From Cryomorphaceae bacterium (lineage in GTDB: Bacteria > Bacteroidota > Bacteroidia > Flavobacteriales > Crocinitomicaceae): a DNA stretch of 35,463 bases. Shown in pieces: positions 17,663-26,682 of the stretch. Position numbers and translations under genes: made by a program. The notes under the pieces were generated by a model, which was not told the DNA's origin, ran no database searches, and saw only the letters and a list, made by a program, of their open reading frames with translations. Within the stretch, counting starts at the first letter, position 1, and each line of letters begins with the position of its first letter. The DNA is taken from the NCBI GenBank assembly GCA_021298235.1, contig JAJTDX010000011.1:1-35463 (forward strand), in the 5' to 3' direction.

Positions 17663-18691
17663 ATGTTGCGGTTTACATTGTTCATACTATTTGGGATCAC
17701 AGGGCATCTTTGGTCTCAAATACCGAGCCGCATTGCCTTTGGTTCCTGTGGTCATCAGGACAAACCCCTAAAAATCTTTAACACAATAGAAAAAACAGCT
17801 CCCGATCTATTTATTTTTCTCGGAGACAATATATATGGAGACACTGAGCGCATGAGGGTGTTGCGTAAAAAATATAGGAAACTTAAGCAAAATCCGAATT
17901 TTTCTCAACTTAGGAAGCATACAAGGATGTTAGCTATATGGGATGACCATGACTATGGAGCGAACGATGCAGGTAAATATTATCCTCAGAAAGAACGATC
18001 CAAAAAAGTATTTTTAAAATTCTTTGGGGAATCCAAACATTCAGAACGACGAAAACATGAAGGAATTTATACCAGCTATTTCTTCACGGACTCTTCCCAA
18101 ATTCTTCAACTAATTCTGCTCGATTGCCGAACATTCAGGAACAATTTACTTCCCTACGATGGCTCTTTAGCTGGAGACACAACCCATTCGTACACACTAG
18201 ATTATTCACCTCATCCGGAAAATTCAGACTCTACCCTTCTCGGCGAGAAACAATGGCAGTGGCTCAAGGTTGAATTAAAAAAACCGGCAACTCTCCGTAT
18301 CATTTGTTCGAGCACACAATTTGCAACTGAATACAATGGCTACGAGGCATGGGCGAATTTCCCCGGTGAACAGCGTCGAATGTTCGAGCTTATCAAGGAA
18401 ACCAAAGCGAATGGTGTGATGTTCATTTCAGGAGACGTACATTACGCCGAACTATCCGTTCGCGAATATCCCGGTCTGTATCCAATTTACGATCTAACCT
18501 CGAGTGGATTAACCGAAGAATGGAAATTTGCCACACCGAACGTTCATCGGGTCGGAGCGCCGGTAATGGAAAATCATTTTGGACTTATTGAAATCAATTG
18601 GATCGAAAAAAAGATCAACCTTGAAATACGGAATTCAACCAACGCCACAAAGCTCTCTCACTCTTTGTTGATTGAAGAATTAAAATTCTAA
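17663..18691 (+). CDS. PhoD-like metallophosphatase (alkaline phosphatase D family)
   Basis: 342 aa with a signal peptide (MLRFTLFILFGITGHLWS), so exported. Metal-binding motifs of the metallophosphatase fold: GDNIYGD (about 54-60), WDDHDYG (93-99) and SGDVHYAEL near 255. PhoD enzymes are calcium/iron-dependent phosphodi/monoesterases; the substrate is not known here. It lacks the N-terminal PhoD_N domain, as in many Bacteroidota members. Its stop lies 2 nt from the stop of the sulfatase-like gene on the other strand. Confidence 0.9.
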   Translation: MLRFTLFILFGITGHLWSQIPSRIAFGSCGHQDKPLKIFNTIEKTAPDLFIFLGDNIYGDTERMRVLRKKYRKLKQNPNFSQLRKHTRMLAIWDDHDYGANDAGKYYPQKERSKKVFLKFFGESKHSERRKHEGIYTSYFFTDSSQILQLILLDCRTFRNNLLPYDGSLAGDTTHSYTLDYSPHPENSDSTLLGEKQWQWLKVELKKPATLRIICSSTQFATEYNGYEAWANFPGEQRRMFELIKETKANGVMFISGDVHYAELSVREYPGLYPIYDLTSSGLTEEWKFATPNVHRVGAPVMENHFGLIEINWIEKKINLEIRNSTNATKLSHSLLIEELKF

Positions 18692-18693
18692 CT

Positions 18694-20508
18694 TCATTCA
18701 GGCAGGTATTTTTCGCAAGCCGGATAAGTTCGGAAAAGCTTCTTAAAACGTTGTATTACCCTCTGACCTGCTATTCCGTAAAGATTTTGCTTTTCATTCG
18801 GATCTTTTTTGTAGAAATACATTTCCTGACGATGCGGTACCCGATTCATCCTGTGAAGGTAATGCCACCCCTCTCCCACTGCGGAAAGTCCCACGCGAAA
18901 ACGTGCGAAAGAATTATTGTTCATAGTTATGACAGTTCTATTTTTAGGTACTGTTTCCAACAAACTGTATCCGGAGTAATTCATCCACAATTGAGACTTT
19001 TCAAGCTGACTGCGCAGACCAAGAAACTCAGCAATTGTAGGTGCAACATCAATGGTAGCAACCGTTCTGTAAAGATTCTTCTTAAAGCATGTTAAATTCA
19101 GTGAATCTTGTAATTGTTTAGGAATGTAGAAGAGCAACGGAACAGAAATGGTTTCTCTGTAATAACTGTCGACATGACCAATATTATTATGATCTTTCAG
19201 CGATTCGCCATGATCAGAAGTGAAGACAATTAGGGTGTTCTTCAACTTTCCATTTTGCTTCAAATGATTGAAAACAGTTCCCAAAAGGCTGTCCTGATAA
19301 GCGATTGAATTGTTGTATTCGTCCTCAAAGCTTCCCTCCCACTTTTTGCAGTTCTCAGGAACTTTATACGGATAATGCGTGGCATTTAATTGAACGACCC
19401 CGAAAAAAGGCTTCGGTTGATCCAATTGTTTGATCAATTGTTCGACGGTATATTTGTCATCTACCCCGAGGTCATTAAAAAATGGTTTGTCACTTTTGTC
19501 TTTATTCCAGCTATAGTCAAGCTTATCGTTCGCATAATAGTTATCGAAACGGTACCATTGCATCGTGTGTGAAGAAAGGAAGAACGTGCGAAGTCCGGCT
19601 GCGCGCCCAAAATCCCACAGCAATGGTTGCGAATAGAAAATTTCAGGGGCCTGGTACGGACCGATGCCTGACAGCACTGCCGGAACAGCAAGCATGGTCG
19701 TCGAAGAAACCGTGTATGGGTCAGTAAATACAAATACTTCTGAAGAATGTGTCTCTTGAAAACGATCCAAAAAAGGGGTAGTTTTTTTCGAATATCCGTA
19801 AGGTCCGAGGTTTCTTTTTCTCAAACTTTCACACACGATGACCAGCACATTGAAATTCTTTTTCTCATCCAGTGGAACCAGACGAACCGGATTTCGACGC
19901 GAAAGTCCATTCCCCTTGTATGAACGATCTCTGCCTACCTCTCCTATGTGACGGATAACAGACGCAACAAAATTCGTATCCATCATGTAACATTGGTCAA
20001 AACGCTTGTGTTTGTACACTAGATAGCTCAAACCAGAAAGATACAAACCAAATGAACCAAAAAGCAAAACTTTCCAGTATCTGGAAAATTCATCTGACCT
20101 AAATTTCCGGAACAAAAAGAGCAGCAATGTTCCAAAGAATAGAAATATCAAGCCATCTGTAAAATTGGTAGAATCGTGCAACAACACAAACGCACTTTGC
20201 GGTTCGGTTCGGAAATACTCAAGGGTATAATAGTTTGGAAAAAAACCATTGAAATAGAAGAAAATCACGGATGCTACAAAGCCAATCAAAATGAACACAA
20301 CGTACAGAGAGGCTACAGTATGAAACAATACGTTACGATGCTTTATTCTTACAAGCAGACTCTGCATCATTAGTGTAAACGACAGAGAAACTAGAGCTGA
20401 AATACCGTAATGAAACAATTGTTTTGACTTGTAATAAACAAGAAAATCGCTTCTGAGATACAGATCGGCGGCAATGAGTAACAGTGGTAGAAGAATGAGC
20501 TTTTTCAA
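18694..20508 (-). CDS. EptA-like membrane sulfatase/phosphoethanolamine transferase
   Basis: 604 aa. Five transmembrane helices (about 5-18, 35-52, 66-87, 117-134, 147-165) followed by a periplasmic alkaline-phosphatase-fold domain. Metal ligand Glu227 in VIVCESLRKRN, nucleophile Thr270/271 in YTVSSTTMLAVP, and SDHGES at 431-436, all as in EptA/MCR/LtaS-like enzymes. The likely role is to modify a lipid or surface glycan with a phospho-headgroup; the precise donor and acceptor are not visible. Third gene of an operon with BT_3928 and a small secreted protein (23-nt gap). Confidence 0.87.
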   Translation of the reverse strand: MKKLILLPLLLIAADLYLRSDFLVYYKSKQLFHYGISALVSLSFTLMMQSLLVRIKHRNVLFHTVASLYVVFILIGFVASVIFFYFNGFFPNYYTLEYFRTEPQSAFVLLHDSTNFTDGLIFLFFGTLLLFLFRKFRSDEFSRYWKVLLFGSFGLYLSGLSYLVYKHKRFDQCYMMDTNFVASVIRHIGEVGRDRSYKGNGLSRRNPVRLVPLDEKKNFNVLVIVCESLRKRNLGPYGYSKKTTPFLDRFQETHSSEVFVFTDPYTVSSTTMLAVPAVLSGIGPYQAPEIFYSQPLLWDFGRAAGLRTFFLSSHTMQWYRFDNYYANDKLDYSWNKDKSDKPFFNDLGVDDKYTVEQLIKQLDQPKPFFGVVQLNATHYPYKVPENCKKWEGSFEDEYNNSIAYQDSLLGTVFNHLKQNGKLKNTLIVFTSDHGESLKDHNNIGHVDSYYRETISVPLLFYIPKQLQDSLNLTCFKKNLYRTVATIDVAPTIAEFLGLRSQLEKSQLWMNYSGYSLLETVPKNRTVITMNNNSFARFRVGLSAVGEGWHYLHRMNRVPHRQEMYFYKKDPNEKQNLYGIAGQRVIQRFKKLFRTYPACEKYLPE

Positions 20509-20531
20509 AAGACTAAAACCGAAGTGTAATC

Positions 20532-20897
20532 TTACTCATTTTTCTCGAGAAATACTTCACTGTTCTCTCCGTGATGAAATAAGGTCATTGATTTCAATCC
20601 ATTGGCAAGAATACCAAACTCTATCGGAATTTTCAAAGATGTTGAAAGATCAAACAGGAGCTCCATTCTTCCGTCCTCCCCATTACAGTGTCCATAGCCA
20701 TCCCAATGCTTGGATTGTTTAAAATCATCCATTTCCACAATAAAGCAATCGTCGACCACCTCGTCCATAGTATACACAGTGATCATTTTGCTAGAATCCG
20801 AATTGATGTACGAACCAAAGTAAAAAGGATCAAGCTGTGCCTTCAGGTTTCCGGAAACAATTCCAATTATTAAGCACAAAAAAATCCTTCGCAACAT
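20532..20897 (-). CDS. Small secreted protein of unknown function
   Basis: 121 aa with a clear signal peptide (MLRRIFLCLIIGIVSGNLKAQ) from ATG 20897, directly behind the stop of the BT_3928 gene (1-nt gap), hence coupled translation. The mature part of 100 residues is acidic, with aromatic turns (KHWDGYGHCNGEDGRMELLF), two cysteines (CFIVEM and GHCNGE) that could form a disulfide, and no recognised domain. It lies between a DoxX-thioredoxin protein and an EptA-like enzyme, so a role in the envelope is plausible but not shown. Confidence 0.75.
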   Translation of the reverse strand: MLRRIFLCLIIGIVSGNLKAQLDPFYFGSYINSDSSKMITVYTMDEVVDDCFIVEMDDFKQSKHWDGYGHCNGEDGRMELLFDLSTSLKIPIEFGILANGLKSMTLFHHGENSEVFLEKNE

Positions 20898-20898
20898 A

Positions 20899-22002
20899 TC
20901 AAGGTTTGTATGGTTTGGTCACCACTTTTTTAAACTCGTTCATTTTGAACTTCTTCTCATTGATGCCATCGTATTCCTTCATGATATTTCCGTTCCAGAG
21001 ATAAATTACACCGGGAGTATCCTTGGTTCCACCCATTGCTTGCCAAAAAGATGCAACATCCAAGACCTGATGGGTATATTTTGCACCGGCATATTCAAAG
21101 AACGCAGGAATGAGCTCAGCTTCTTCGTCCATGAAAATGATTTTCACCTCCGGAAAATCCTTCACCTGCTTTTTCAATGTTGTCAGCTCTTTAGCAGTCT
21201 CCTTGCAATGATCGCAACCCGGCGCGAAAAAACAGAGTACCTTTTTCCCTTTGTCAATATCCGCATAGAATTTAGCATAACCGGAACTTTTCTTTTTCGG
21301 TTCAAGAACAGGTTCTTCAACAACTTTTACAGGACTTTCTTTCAGTGTATCCTCTTTGACCTTGACTATTGTATCGATGACAATTTCTTCCTCGATAACT
21401 GGAACGGCAACCTTGGTAGTTTTTTGAGTCATCGGCCCAACTAAAAAGATCAAAAGGATGCTTCCCAGGGTTACATTCATAACCCAATTGAAATTGAGCA
21501 GATCGTCCTCTTTCGTATATCTTTTATACAGATACCCGATCATTGCCATCGCCAGCATATTTTTGATCAATGCCTGCAGCGGTGACATGGGAAGCAATGC
21601 TCCAAAACATCCACAATTCCCTTTGTTTCCAGTCGTAAAGATCTCGTAGGTCAGATGCAGAGAAAAGATCATTAAAATCAGAAAGGACATGGGAAGCACA
21701 AGACGTTTAAAATAATGCGGCTGTAGCAAAAGGAGACCTAAGGCCAGCTCGCAACCGATCAATGTCCGGGAAAAATATCCAGCCCAGAATTCACTGAATC
21801 CCATAGGGATCAGCTGCTTGTTTTCAAATGTGGTCAATGCGAAATGAGGAGAGAAATCTATGAACGGAAATTCGGGAATCCATCCTTTCGCAATTTTTGC
21901 AACAGCTGAGATCAAAAATAAGAGTGCAAGAATCACACGGAGACTATAGCCCAGTTTATCCTTAAACATTTCTGACCAGTTCAATTGAGTCGATTTTTCC
22001 AT
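20899..22002 (-). CDS. BT_3928-family DoxX/MauE-like membrane protein with thioredoxin domain
   Basis: 367 aa. About four transmembrane helices between 18 and 190 form a DoxX/MauE-like domain, with the Cys pair NCGC (129-132) characteristic of the MauE-type branch. A Pro/Lys/Glu-rich linker (about 200-240) leads to a C-terminal thioredoxin-fold domain with active site CDHC (263-266) and the cis-Pro loop DTPGV. It probably moves electrons or disulfides across the inner membrane. A promoter-like TAGCTTTG ends only 5 nt before the annotated ATG; ATG at 21969 (MFKDKLGYSL) is an alternative start. First gene of a three-gene operon. Confidence 0.85.
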   Translation of the reverse strand: MEKSTQLNWSEMFKDKLGYSLRVILALLFLISAVAKIAKGWIPEFPFIDFSPHFALTTFENKQLIPMGFSEFWAGYFSRTLIGCELALGLLLLQPHYFKRLVLPMSFLILMIFSLHLTYEIFTTGNKGNCGCFGALLPMSPLQALIKNMLAMAMIGYLYKRYTKEDDLLNFNWVMNVTLGSILLIFLVGPMTQKTTKVAVPVIEEEIVIDTIVKVKEDTLKESPVKVVEEPVLEPKKKSSGYAKFYADIDKGKKVLCFFAPGCDHCKETAKELTTLKKQVKDFPEVKIIFMDEEAELIPAFFEYAGAKYTHQVLDVASFWQAMGGTKDTPGVIYLWNGNIMKEYDGINEKKFKMNEFKKVVTKPYKP

Positions 22003-22007
22003 AGGTT

Positions 22008-22015
22008 CAAAGCTA
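22008..22015 (-). promoter_or_regulatory. Putative -7 element of the BT_3928 operon
   Basis: Minus strand TAGCTTTG, a perfect TAnnTTTG. If used, the mRNA starts at or within the first codon of the longest reading (leaderless), or has a 30-nt leader for the ATG at 21969. Confidence 0.4.
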
Positions 22016-22128
22016 ATGAATAAGGTGCAAATTACTAAACGATCGGTTAGGTCGATTGGAAAGAAAAGATACTAACGAAACTTTAACAAATTCTTCCTTT
22101 GAAAAAATCTTAATTTTAAACCAAATCC

Positions 22129-23265
22129 ATGGCTATGTCATTAAAACATATCGTTTTTTCTTTTCTGTTTTGTAATTCTATGACTTCCATCGTTGCGCAA
22201 ACAACTGTGAACGGATCTTTTCTGCACAATGGGCTGCTTCGAGAATATTCTTTCTATGTTCCGGAACTATATGATGGGACAGAGGCATTTCCAATAGTTT
22301 TTAACCTTCACGGGTATACCTCCAATGCACTAGAACAATCGTTTTACGCGAACTTCAAGCCCATCGCAGATACCGCAGGATTCATTGTTGTGCACCCGGA
22401 GGGAAGTATACAACCCGGAACTACTGATACACAATTTTGGAATGTCGGCTTTTTCGGTTCATCAGTAAACGATGTGGATTTTTTGTCTCAACTTATTGAT
22501 ACCATTGCAGCAGCCTATTCCATCGATCTGACAAGGGTCTATTCGACAGGGATGTCCAACGGTGGATACATGAGTCTTGAGCTCGCATGCGAATCGGGAC
22601 GTTTTGCTGCTGTTGCCTCCGTAACCGGAAGTATGACGAATGTGATGGCCAATAGCTGCAATCCTTCATCGCCCATCCCCGTTATGACGATTCACGGAAC
22701 AGCCGACCCAACCGTACCTTACAATGGAAACTCTAGTTCCATCTCAGCTGACAGTGTGGTTCGTTTTTGGGTAAACCGCAATGGATGTTCACTGCCTGCC
22801 GACATGACGGTCGTCCCTGATATTGTGACGACGGATGGCGCGAACGCCGAGCATTACGTGTACAATACCTGTCAGAACGGCGTAACGATTGAACATTTCA
22901 AGGTCATCAACGGCGCGCACACCTGGCCAGGGGCTGGCATACCAATAGGAACTACGTGCATGGACTTCAATGCGTGCAAAGAGATCTGGCGTTTTTTCAG
23001 TCAATACAACAATCCCACAGCAGAAATATCAAATAACACTCTGGAACAGATCGTAGTTTTACCGAATCCATTCAACAATCAAATCGAGCTTACGAACTTA
23101 CCCGAAAATGTAAGGTCAGTATCCTTATTTAATACTCTTGGAAAAATTTTCTATACAGCTCCGTTGGCTAAAATAATCTCCACTGAAGATTTGCCTTCGG
23201 GAATGTATATACTAAAGATTGAAACAACGCAAGGAAGCTATTTGAGGAAGCTCACAAAAAATTAA
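22129..23265 (+). CDS. Secreted PHB-depolymerase/feruloyl-esterase-like hydrolase with T9SS domain
   Basis: 378 aa. Signal peptide (about residues 1-24), then an alpha/beta hydrolase of the LpqC/PHB depolymerase family (CE1-like): oxyanion region NLHGYTSN, nucleophile Ser143 in GMSNGG, Asp193 in HGTADPTVPY and His264 in GAHTWPG. Residues about 308-378 (VLPNPFNNQIELTNL ... SGMYILKI ... RKLTKN) form a type A sorting domain for the type IX secretion system, so the enzyme is exported to the surface or medium. Cys-containing loops (NSCNPSS, NRNGCSL, TTCMDF) suggest disulfides. Substrate unknown: esterified polysaccharide or polyester. Confidence 0.9.
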   Translation: MAMSLKHIVFSFLFCNSMTSIVAQTTVNGSFLHNGLLREYSFYVPELYDGTEAFPIVFNLHGYTSNALEQSFYANFKPIADTAGFIVVHPEGSIQPGTTDTQFWNVGFFGSSVNDVDFLSQLIDTIAAAYSIDLTRVYSTGMSNGGYMSLELACESGRFAAVASVTGSMTNVMANSCNPSSPIPVMTIHGTADPTVPYNGNSSSISADSVVRFWVNRNGCSLPADMTVVPDIVTTDGANAEHYVYNTCQNGVTIEHFKVINGAHTWPGAGIPIGTTCMDFNACKEIWRFFSQYNNPTAEISNNTLEQIVVLPNPFNNQIELTNLPENVRSVSLFNTLGKIFYTAPLAKIISTEDLPSGMYILKIETTQGSYLRKLTKN

Positions 23266-24452
23266 TTTAACGTGTCTGCCACCATTTTTTTTATTTTTTT
23301 GGGGGAAATTACGGCTTCAGGAAATTTATCGGCTTGATACGGAAATATATCCGCCAACTCACCTGAATAATAAAAATCGAAGGCTACCCCCCCAAAGGTG
23401 TACTCTTTGTCGTGAACTTTAAATACCGACCCTCCAACAGAAGGATATTTTTTTGGTTTTGACTTATGATATCCTAAATTGAAGAGCGACGCAAAAATTT
23501 CTGGTCGCTCCTCAATTGGAAATCCCGCCCGTTCCCATTGCATTTTAATTTGCTTGATAAACAAAGCAGTATAAAGAAATGAATAGTAGTGATCCTTGTA
23601 TTGCGCGAGACGTTTGATCCGAAGACTCATGGTATCATGCACAGCATGACTAAACACTTCAGACGAATCGAAATCAAGAAGATGTTCATACGCCTTTCCA
23701 AGGTAATACACGCTGCTTGAATCTTTTAAATTTCTCTCTATGCGCATGGCCGTATTTTCTTTAATTCCGGTAGGACCGAAAGACATCATGGTTCCTACTG
23801 ATAAAGACTTCAGAGGTGCAATATATTCTTTAAATCGCTCGCGACGAGAGTTGAAAAGTCGGACCTGCTCTCCTACCAAGGCCGCCACGATGGTTCTAGC
23901 CTCCACACCTGCGGCTTTCGCTGCTGAATCAATGTAAGGCTTATCCTTTTTAAGTGCTTCGCGAAAATACTTCCATTCAGCAACATTCATCCAGTCAAAT
24001 GCCGATAAGGCTGTGATTTTTTGCTTATTCTTTGTTTTTTGCTGTTCGAGTTTACGCGTTTTACTCATGTACTCTGAATTGGAGCTGAGTCTAAGGTCGA
24101 CTGCATCCAACATTTTAAGTGCTAAACGTTCATCGCTCGTTTGTTTGTACACATCCAGGATGTAGGAAGCATTCTTCGGATAAAATTCGTTCAGCAGGAG
24201 GATCCGATCAAGCACCTCGAACCTCTTTTTAGTATAGTACGTGCTGTCCACTCGAAAAGACAAGTTGTACTTATCACTCATCCGTTGAAAGTATCTGTTG
24301 TTTTCATCGATTTGCCCAGCCTCTTGCGTCAAGCGAAAACGCATTGCAACATATACCGATGCGAGAAAAAACCCATAAATAGCAAAGGAATACAAGAGAA
24401 CTAAATAGGGGATTTTAAACCACTTATTAGCGTAGAGACGCTTTATCCACAT
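23262..24452 (-). CDS. Membrane-anchored protein, possibly lytic transglycosylase-like
   Basis: 396 aa with one N-terminal transmembrane helix (about 14-36) and a large periplasmic part. The stretch AAGVEARTIVAALVGEQVRL ... APLKSLSVGTMMSFGPTGIKENTAMRIERNL resembles the catalytic helix and following Gly-rich strand region of lysozyme-fold transglycosylases, with Glu in VGEQ as the possible acid. I cannot confirm the fold and the remaining sequence is unassigned, so treat the name as a hypothesis. Its stop codon overlaps that of the T9SS esterase by 4 nt. Confidence 0.6.
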   Translation of the reverse strand: MWIKRLYANKWFKIPYLVLLYSFAIYGFFLASVYVAMRFRLTQEAGQIDENNRYFQRMSDKYNLSFRVDSTYYTKKRFEVLDRILLLNEFYPKNASYILDVYKQTSDERLALKMLDAVDLRLSSNSEYMSKTRKLEQQKTKNKQKITALSAFDWMNVAEWKYFREALKKDKPYIDSAAKAAGVEARTIVAALVGEQVRLFNSRRERFKEYIAPLKSLSVGTMMSFGPTGIKENTAMRIERNLKDSSSVYYLGKAYEHLLDFDSSEVFSHAVHDTMSLRIKRLAQYKDHYYSFLYTALFIKQIKMQWERAGFPIEERPEIFASLFNLGYHKSKPKKYPSVGGSVFKVHDKEYTFGGVAFDFYYSGELADIFPYQADKFPEAVISPKKIKKMVADTLN

Positions 24453-24528
24453 AGTCAGAGTTTAATGGTAACCGCATTTGCCGAACTAATTTCGGAAAGC
24501 AATGATGCAAAATTACGAAGATGATCGA

Positions 24529-24563
24529 TTTGAAGTATTTTTGAGTGGAATAAAGTACTTTCG
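24529..24563 (+). promoter_or_regulatory. Putative promoter of the DUF4249 gene
   Basis: TTTG (24529-24532), 23-nt spacer, TACTTTCG (24556-24563), 7 of 8 matches, located 7 nt before the start codon at 24570, giving a near-leaderless mRNA. Confidence 0.4.
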
Positions 24564-24569
24564 CACCTA

Positions 24570-25514
24570 ATGAGAATTGTCTTTCTTTTTACTGCCTCGT
24601 TGGCTCTCTTTTGGTCTTGCACGAAAGAGGTTAAAATTGATATTCCCGGCTACGAGGAACAATTGGTGGTGGATGGCCGAATCGATCAAGATGGTTTTCC
24701 AGTAGTCCTTTTATCTAAATCTCAAAATATTTATGCCTCAACAGATCTTAGTGCGTACCTGTCGTCCTTTGTGACGGATGCAAGTGTAGAGGTGACAGAT
24801 GGCACTTCTACAGTAGGTCTTCAACTTATGAGTATTGCTGAGTTGCCAGAAGAAACAAGAAAACGCGTTGCGGAGATGCTTTCGGTCGAGTACAATGAAG
24901 TGTTTTTTCTCCCTGTGAAGGTCTATTCTACGAGTGATCCCACCCTAATTGGACAAGTTGGAAAAAGCTACACCTTAAACATTAACTGGAAAGGTAACAG
25001 CTTTTCAGGCACTACCACCTTACTACCACCTGTTGCTCTCGATGATCTTTACTGGAAAGCAGATACAGCAAATAACCAGTTCGGATTGTGCATGGCCCGA
25101 CTGAGTGATCCTCCGGGTCAACGGAACTGTTACAAATGGGAACCTATGAACTTTACCATTCAGTCAGATGGTCAACCAAAAGACATTATTTTCAGACACA
25201 GCAACAATCCTTTTTTCAGCGATCAGTTTTTTGATGGATTGACCTTTGAGTTTGACACGCGATATCCAAAAGCAGATACAACCTTTGCCAATGGATATAG
25301 AAAATATTACAAGCTTGGAGACAGCGCAGTAATTAAGTTGTCTCGATTGGATAATGCGGTGTACGAATTCTTTGAAAAAAAAGATGCCCAACAATCGAAT
25401 GCGGGCAGTCCTTTTGCAACGCCGGTCAACGTTCCCAGTAATCTCAGCGGAGGAGCACTTGGAGTTTGGGCCGGATATTCCTTTATTTTAGATACACTTT
25501 ACTGTATCCCCTAG
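24570..25514 (+). CDS. DUF4249 lipoprotein
   Basis: 314 aa with a lipoprotein signal (MRIVFLFTASLALFWSC, then TKEVKIDIP). Residues from about 25 on match DUF4249: an Ig-like N-terminal part (GYEEQLVVDGRIDQDGFPVV, VTDASVEVTDG) and a C-terminal half ending in the family's typical GALGVWAGYS and terminal Cys-Ile-Pro. In other Bacteroidota such genes are paired with a TonB-dependent receptor upstream; none is next to it here, the neighbour being a divergent gene. Outer-membrane associated, ligand unknown. Confidence 0.87.
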   Translation: MRIVFLFTASLALFWSCTKEVKIDIPGYEEQLVVDGRIDQDGFPVVLLSKSQNIYASTDLSAYLSSFVTDASVEVTDGTSTVGLQLMSIAELPEETRKRVAEMLSVEYNEVFFLPVKVYSTSDPTLIGQVGKSYTLNINWKGNSFSGTTTLLPPVALDDLYWKADTANNQFGLCMARLSDPPGQRNCYKWEPMNFTIQSDGQPKDIIFRHSNNPFFSDQFFDGLTFEFDTRYPKADTTFANGYRKYYKLGDSAVIKLSRLDNAVYEFFEKKDAQQSNAGSPFATPVNVPSNLSGGALGVWAGYSFILDTLYCIP

Positions 25515-25518
25515 TAGT

Positions 25519-26037
25519 CTATTTTTTTGTTACCGGAATCGTAGCCGTAATTTTCAAGGTTTCAGAAACATCCCCTCCTTTTTTGCCAATTCCGTAATCG
25601 GATCTGTTAACTGAAAATTTTGCTACAAAGGTTCCTTTTGTTCCTTTTTTGGTAAATGTTACAGGAATAGTCACCTCTTTTTTCACTCCTTTTAACTCCA
25701 ACTTTCCTGTAACTGAATACCCATTTTCACTTTTCTCGATTTTTGTAGAGGTAAACGTTATGTTTGGAAATTTCTCCGCATTAAACCATTCATCTCCTTT
25801 CGCATGTGAGTTCATCATACCATTGCCAGTACTGATTGAAGAAACAGGAATTTTAAGATCGAATTTTGAGGTTGCTAATTTTTCGGAATCGAACACAATG
25901 GTTCCAGACAATTCTTTAAATATACCAGACGCTTCCTTACTAGAAAAAGAGATTTTAAAATCAGTACCAATCTTCCATTGCTGGGCGTTGATTATGCATG
26001 TAAGCAGTATAAATGCACTGAACAAACATCCTTTCAT
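25519..26037 (-). CDS. YceI family protein (second of tandem pair)
   Basis: 172 aa with signal peptide MKGCLFSAFILLTCIINAQ. The YceI fold is a lipocalin-like barrel that binds polyprenoid-type lipids in the periplasm: ISFSSKEASGIFKELSG, DEWFNAEKFPNITFTSTKI, GKLELKGVKKEVTIPVTF and VNRSDYGIG match family positions. The frame is open upstream to 26073, but ATG 26037 gives the signal peptide and is 10 nt after the stop of the upstream YceI gene. The stop lies 4 nt from the DUF4249 stop. Loss of the SxHMG type loop compared with its partner suggests a different ligand. Confidence 0.9.
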   Translation of the reverse strand: MKGCLFSAFILLTCIINAQQWKIGTDFKISFSSKEASGIFKELSGTIVFDSEKLATSKFDLKIPVSSISTGNGMMNSHAKGDEWFNAEKFPNITFTSTKIEKSENGYSVTGKLELKGVKKEVTIPVTFTKKGTKGTFVAKFSVNRSDYGIGKKGGDVSETLKITATIPVTKK

Positions 26038-26047
26038 ACATCTTGTT

Positions 26048-26617
26048 TTAGTTTTCAGCAACCTCCAGGTCACAGATCAATTTCACCTCATCGGATAAGC
26101 CTGGTGACGGTTGACCCACTCCGAAATCTGAACGCTTGATAGAACCGGTCATTTTATACCCTGCAACACTTTTGCCTGCCTCGTCCTTCACCGTTCCATT
26201 GTGCGCAGCCACAAAAGAGATCTCTTTTGTCACACCGTGCATCGTTAAATTTCCTTTGATGAGGTACGAATTCTTTTTTTGTTTGGTCACCGATGTGCTT
26301 TGGAAGTTGACACTCGGATGCTTAGCCGCGTCGAAAAAATCGGCTGTCTTCAAATGATTGTCGCGCATTTCCACACCTGTGTAAATTGACGAAACATCCG
26401 CGTTCATTTGAATCGTTGAATTAGCTAGGTCCATGGTTGCCGAAGACACCTTCACTTCAAATTTCTGGAATTCTCCATTCACATCCGAAATACCCATGTG
26501 ATTGATTGAAAATCCTAATCTTGAATGGGTAGCATCACTCGTCCAGTCAATGGCAGGAATTAGCGCGAATGAAAACAAGGTAAATGCAATTGATACTGTT
26601 AAAAAAACTTTTTTCAT
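26048..26617 (-). CDS. YceI family protein (first of tandem pair)
   Basis: 189 aa with signal peptide (MKKVFLTVSIAFTLFSFA). Canonical YceI features: WTSDATHSRLGFSINHMGIS, DNHLKTADFFDAAKHPSVNF, GNLTMHGVTKEISF and SIKRSDFGVG. Typical length for the family. Transcribed first from a promoter at about 26642, with the second copy 10 nt downstream: a tandem duplicate that has diverged strongly. Confidence 0.93.
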   Translation of the reverse strand: MKKVFLTVSIAFTLFSFALIPAIDWTSDATHSRLGFSINHMGISDVNGEFQKFEVKVSSATMDLANSTIQMNADVSSIYTGVEMRDNHLKTADFFDAAKHPSVNFQSTSVTKQKKNSYLIKGNLTMHGVTKEISFVAAHNGTVKDEAGKSVAGYKMTGSIKRSDFGVGQPSPGLSDEVKLICDLEVAEN

Positions 26618-26636
26618 ACTTTATGATTTTAATTTG

Positions 26637-26650
26637 GGATACAAATATCC
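26637..26650 (-). promoter_or_regulatory. Inverted repeat overlapping the YceI promoter
   Basis: GGATA-TTTG-TATCC on the minus strand: a perfect 5+5 inverted repeat whose centre is the TTTG of a 7-of-8 -7 element (GATATTTG). Upstream TTTTG is 12 nt away. The repeat could be an operator for a repressor of the YceI operon. Confidence 0.35.
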
Positions 26651-26682
26651 TAACAATCAAAACCAGATTGTGTTGACACAGG

